Origin: an uncultured Acidobacteriaceae bacterium
GTDB taxonomy: Bacteria > Acidobacteriota > Terriglobia > Terriglobales > Acidobacteriaceae
Direction of reading: 5' to 3'
NCBI GenBank assembly: GCA_903842845.1
Contig: CAIMNN010000241.1
Span: forward strand, 1-6,120
DNA: 6,120 nucleotides
Shown here: positions 6,120 through 6,120 of the stretch, piece by piece
How positions within the stretch are numbered: the stretch's first letter is position 1
Layout of the letters: each line of letters begins with the position of its first letter
Translations under genes and position numbers: made by a program
The notes under the pieces: generated by a model
The model's database searches: none
The model's input: only the letters and a program-made list of their open reading frames with translations
What the model was told of the DNA's origin: nothing

Positions 6120-6120
6120 C

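Noticed and set aside
1..6120. A new defence, mobile or biosynthetic system
   Set aside because: All six genes belong to recognisable housekeeping or general families. They alternate in strand rather than forming a co-transcribed cassette, and there are no mobile-element marks, repeats arrays or compositional breaks.

Overview
The window is ordinary bacterial chromosome: roughly 58% GC by eye, with densely packed genes and a common coding style across all of them. I see no integrase, transposase, phage, plasmid, CRISPR or RNA gene. Several features fit a soil Acidobacteriota (Terriglobales-like) genome: exported NTF2-like and TPR proteins of types common there, the compositional style, and a non-PDZ M50 protease. 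This assignment is inference from style (about 0.55 confidence), because no marker gene in the window settles taxonomy.

Layout. (1) 1-2031, plus strand: the C-terminal ~676 residues of the ClpB disaggregase; its start lies left of the window. A clear rho-independent terminator follows (2052-2082). (2) 2125-2724, plus: a HAD-superfamily sugar-phosphate phosphatase/phosphomutase of the YqaB/beta-PGM type. (3) 2721-3170, minus: a small exported NTF2-like (DUF4440/SnoaL-like) protein that converges on the HAD gene with a 4-bp stop-codon overlap. (4) 3258-3977, plus: a left-handed beta-helix (hexapeptide repeat) acyltransferase, divergent from gene 3. (5) 3979-5178, minus: an exported TPR protein of unknown function, converging on gene 4 with a single base between stop codons. 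(6) 5343-6059, plus: a short site-2-protease-family (M50) membrane metalloprotease, divergent from gene 5. It is followed by a long perfect inverted repeat (6068-6110) near the window edge.

Organisation. After clpB the genes alternate in orientation (+, +, -, +, -, +), so nearly every gene should be its own transcription unit. Short divergent spacers (87 and 164 bp) must hold the promoters, and the convergent junctions have no room for separate terminators. The genes do not form an obvious pathway. ClpB (cytosolic proteostasis) and the M50 protease (membrane proteolysis) both touch protein quality control, but nothing in the sequence links them. I did not find a convincing new biological system. 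The most interesting non-coding signals are the inverted repeat bracketing the probable M50 promoter, the nested inverted repeat after the M50 gene, and the two stop-to-stop convergent junctions.
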